Positions 63,489 to 64,000 of a stretch of 64,000 bases of DNA are shown here, piece after piece. Made by a program: the position numbers and the translations under genes. The stretch comes from Paenibacillus sp. NFR01 (GTDB lineage: Bacteria > Bacillota > Bacilli > Paenibacillales > Paenibacillaceae). How positions within the stretch are numbered: the first letter of the stretch is position 1; every line of letters starts with the position of its first letter. The DNA lies in contig NZ_FOIK01000005.1 in assembly GCF_900111565.1 (NCBI RefSeq), positions 186,001 to 250,000 on the forward strand, in the 5' to 3' direction. The notes under the pieces were generated by a model that made no database searches, was not told the DNA's origin, and saw only the letters and a program-made list of their open reading frames with translations.

Positions 63489-64000
63489 ATGAAAAAGGGA
63501 ATCAAAAAAGGGCTTCTTACCGGATTTGCGTTGCTGTTGACGGCGGGGCTGACCGCCTGCGGCAACAACAATGCGAACAATGATGCCGCGGCGGCCACTT
63601 CGGCACCGGAATCAACAAATGCTGCGGCTGAAGCAACCAAGGCGCCCTCGAAAGACCCGGTAGAGCTTCTGAACGTGTCTTATGATCCGACCCGCGAGCT
63701 GTACGAGAACTACAACAAAGCGTTTTCGGCTTATTGGGAGAAGGAGACCGGGCAGAAAGTTACCATTAAGCAATCCCACGGCGGTTCCGGTGCGCAAAGC
63801 CGCGCGGTCCTTGAAGGCCTCGAAGCGGATGTCGTGACGCTGGCGCTCGGTTACGATATTGATGCATTGCAGGACAAAGGCCTGATCAACGCAGGTTGGG
63901 AAAGCAAATTCGAACATAACAGCTCACCTTATACATCGACCATTGTCTTCCTCGTACGTAAAGGCAACCCGAAAGGCATCCAGGATTGGCCGGACCTGCT
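63489..64000 (+). CDS. Sulfate/thiosulfate-binding lipoprotein, 3' end outside the window
   Basis: The first 170 codons are visible; the frame is open to the end of the window. ATG at 63489 follows GGGGGAG. Signal MKKGIKKGLLTGFALLLTAG with lipobox LTAC; lipidated Cys near residue 24; then an Asn/Ala/Thr-rich linker. The sulfate-binding protein family is recognised by SYDPTRELYENYNKAF near residue 62, KQSHGGSGAQSRAV near 95 and ADVVTLALGYDID near 114, which hold the sulfate ligands in Sbp/CysP. CysT and CysW permeases should follow. It is probably repressed when sulfur is sufficient. Confidence 0.92.
   Translation, partial: MKKGIKKGLLTGFALLLTAGLTACGNNNANNDAAAATSAPESTNAAAEATKAPSKDPVELLNVSYDPTRELYENYNKAFSAYWEKETGQKVTIKQSHGGSGAQSRAVLEGLEADVVTLALGYDIDALQDKGLINAGWESKFEHNSSPYTSTIVFLVRKGNPKGIQDWPDL

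Noticed and set aside
1..64000. CRISPR arrays, insertion sequences, prophage or tRNA/rRNA genes
   Set aside because: No regularly spaced repeats, transposase or integrase genes or tRNA-like cloverleaf were recognised by eye.

Overview
The window looks like a stretch of chromosome from a high-GC, low-copy Firmicute of the Paenibacillus type. The evidence is Gram-positive gene structure (strong GGAGG ribosome binding sites, TTG and GTG starts, sigma-A and sigma-W promoters, many intrinsic terminators), a tapA-sipW-tasA type matrix operon with SinI/SinR, XpaC/TelA and TerD genes in the Bacillus yceCDEF style, riboswitches rather than trans regulators for purine, thiamine and c-di-GMP, and about 55-60% GC coding sequence. 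No rRNA, tRNA, insertion sequence, prophage or CRISPR array was seen. The genus is an inference.

Layout. 1-3.4 kb: the 3' part of an N-carbamoylputrescine amidase gene and a polar amino acid ABC transporter. 3.4-14.1 kb: a Ter stress operon behind an exact sigma-W type promoter, with three TerD proteins, a TerC-like membrane protein, a four-gene biosynthetic block (CitE-like aldolase, a fused phosphoribosyltransferase/TRSP/StiP/PELOTA protein, HAD phosphatase, ATP-grasp ligase), an XpaC-like protein, TelA and a 32-residue membrane peptide. 14.1-17.4 kb: a formate/nitrite channel and a large TPM-domain membrane protein. 17.5-25.9 kb: a Fur-box-controlled 47-residue protein, two c-di-GMP enzymes, a purine-riboswitch-controlled FAD dehydrogenase and a chemoreceptor-like protein. 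26-31 kb: a nucleotidyltransferase-like protein and odhA-odhB of the TCA cycle.

31.4-35.8 kb is the most interesting part. A c-di-GMP-I riboswitch precedes sinI, convergent with sinR; next to them lies a matrix operon read leftward (TapA-like protein, SipW, TasA, TasA) whose upstream region carries SinR-like GTTCTTA/GTTCTTT palindromes. Together with two GGDEF proteins at 18-22 kb this suggests a route in which c-di-GMP controls the antirepressor SinI at the RNA level, SinI titrates SinR, and SinR controls the fibre operon.

35.8-43.4 kb: aldo/keto reductase, PadR regulator with a DHA2 drug pump, a copper module (csoR, copZ, copA with two CsoR boxes) and a nitroreductase. 43.5-46.9 kb: a TPP-riboswitch-controlled thiamine precursor transporter with a small MTH1187-type thiamine-binding protein. 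46.9-53.7 kb: a CorA-like YGMN membrane protein, a PNPOx-like stress protein, and a two-component system followed by a LanFEG-type peptide-resistance ABC transporter. 53.7-57.2 kb: an ArsR-family regulator and a Zn/Cd/Pb P-type ATPase with a His-rich insert and an upstream operator. 57.2-64 kb: lactate dehydrogenase, CcdC, GlsB, a 6-phosphogluconolactonase-type propeller, a membrane-anchored alpha/beta hydrolase, and the 5' part of a sulfate-binding lipoprotein gene that runs off the end.

All calls are from reading the sequence; no database or folding program was used.
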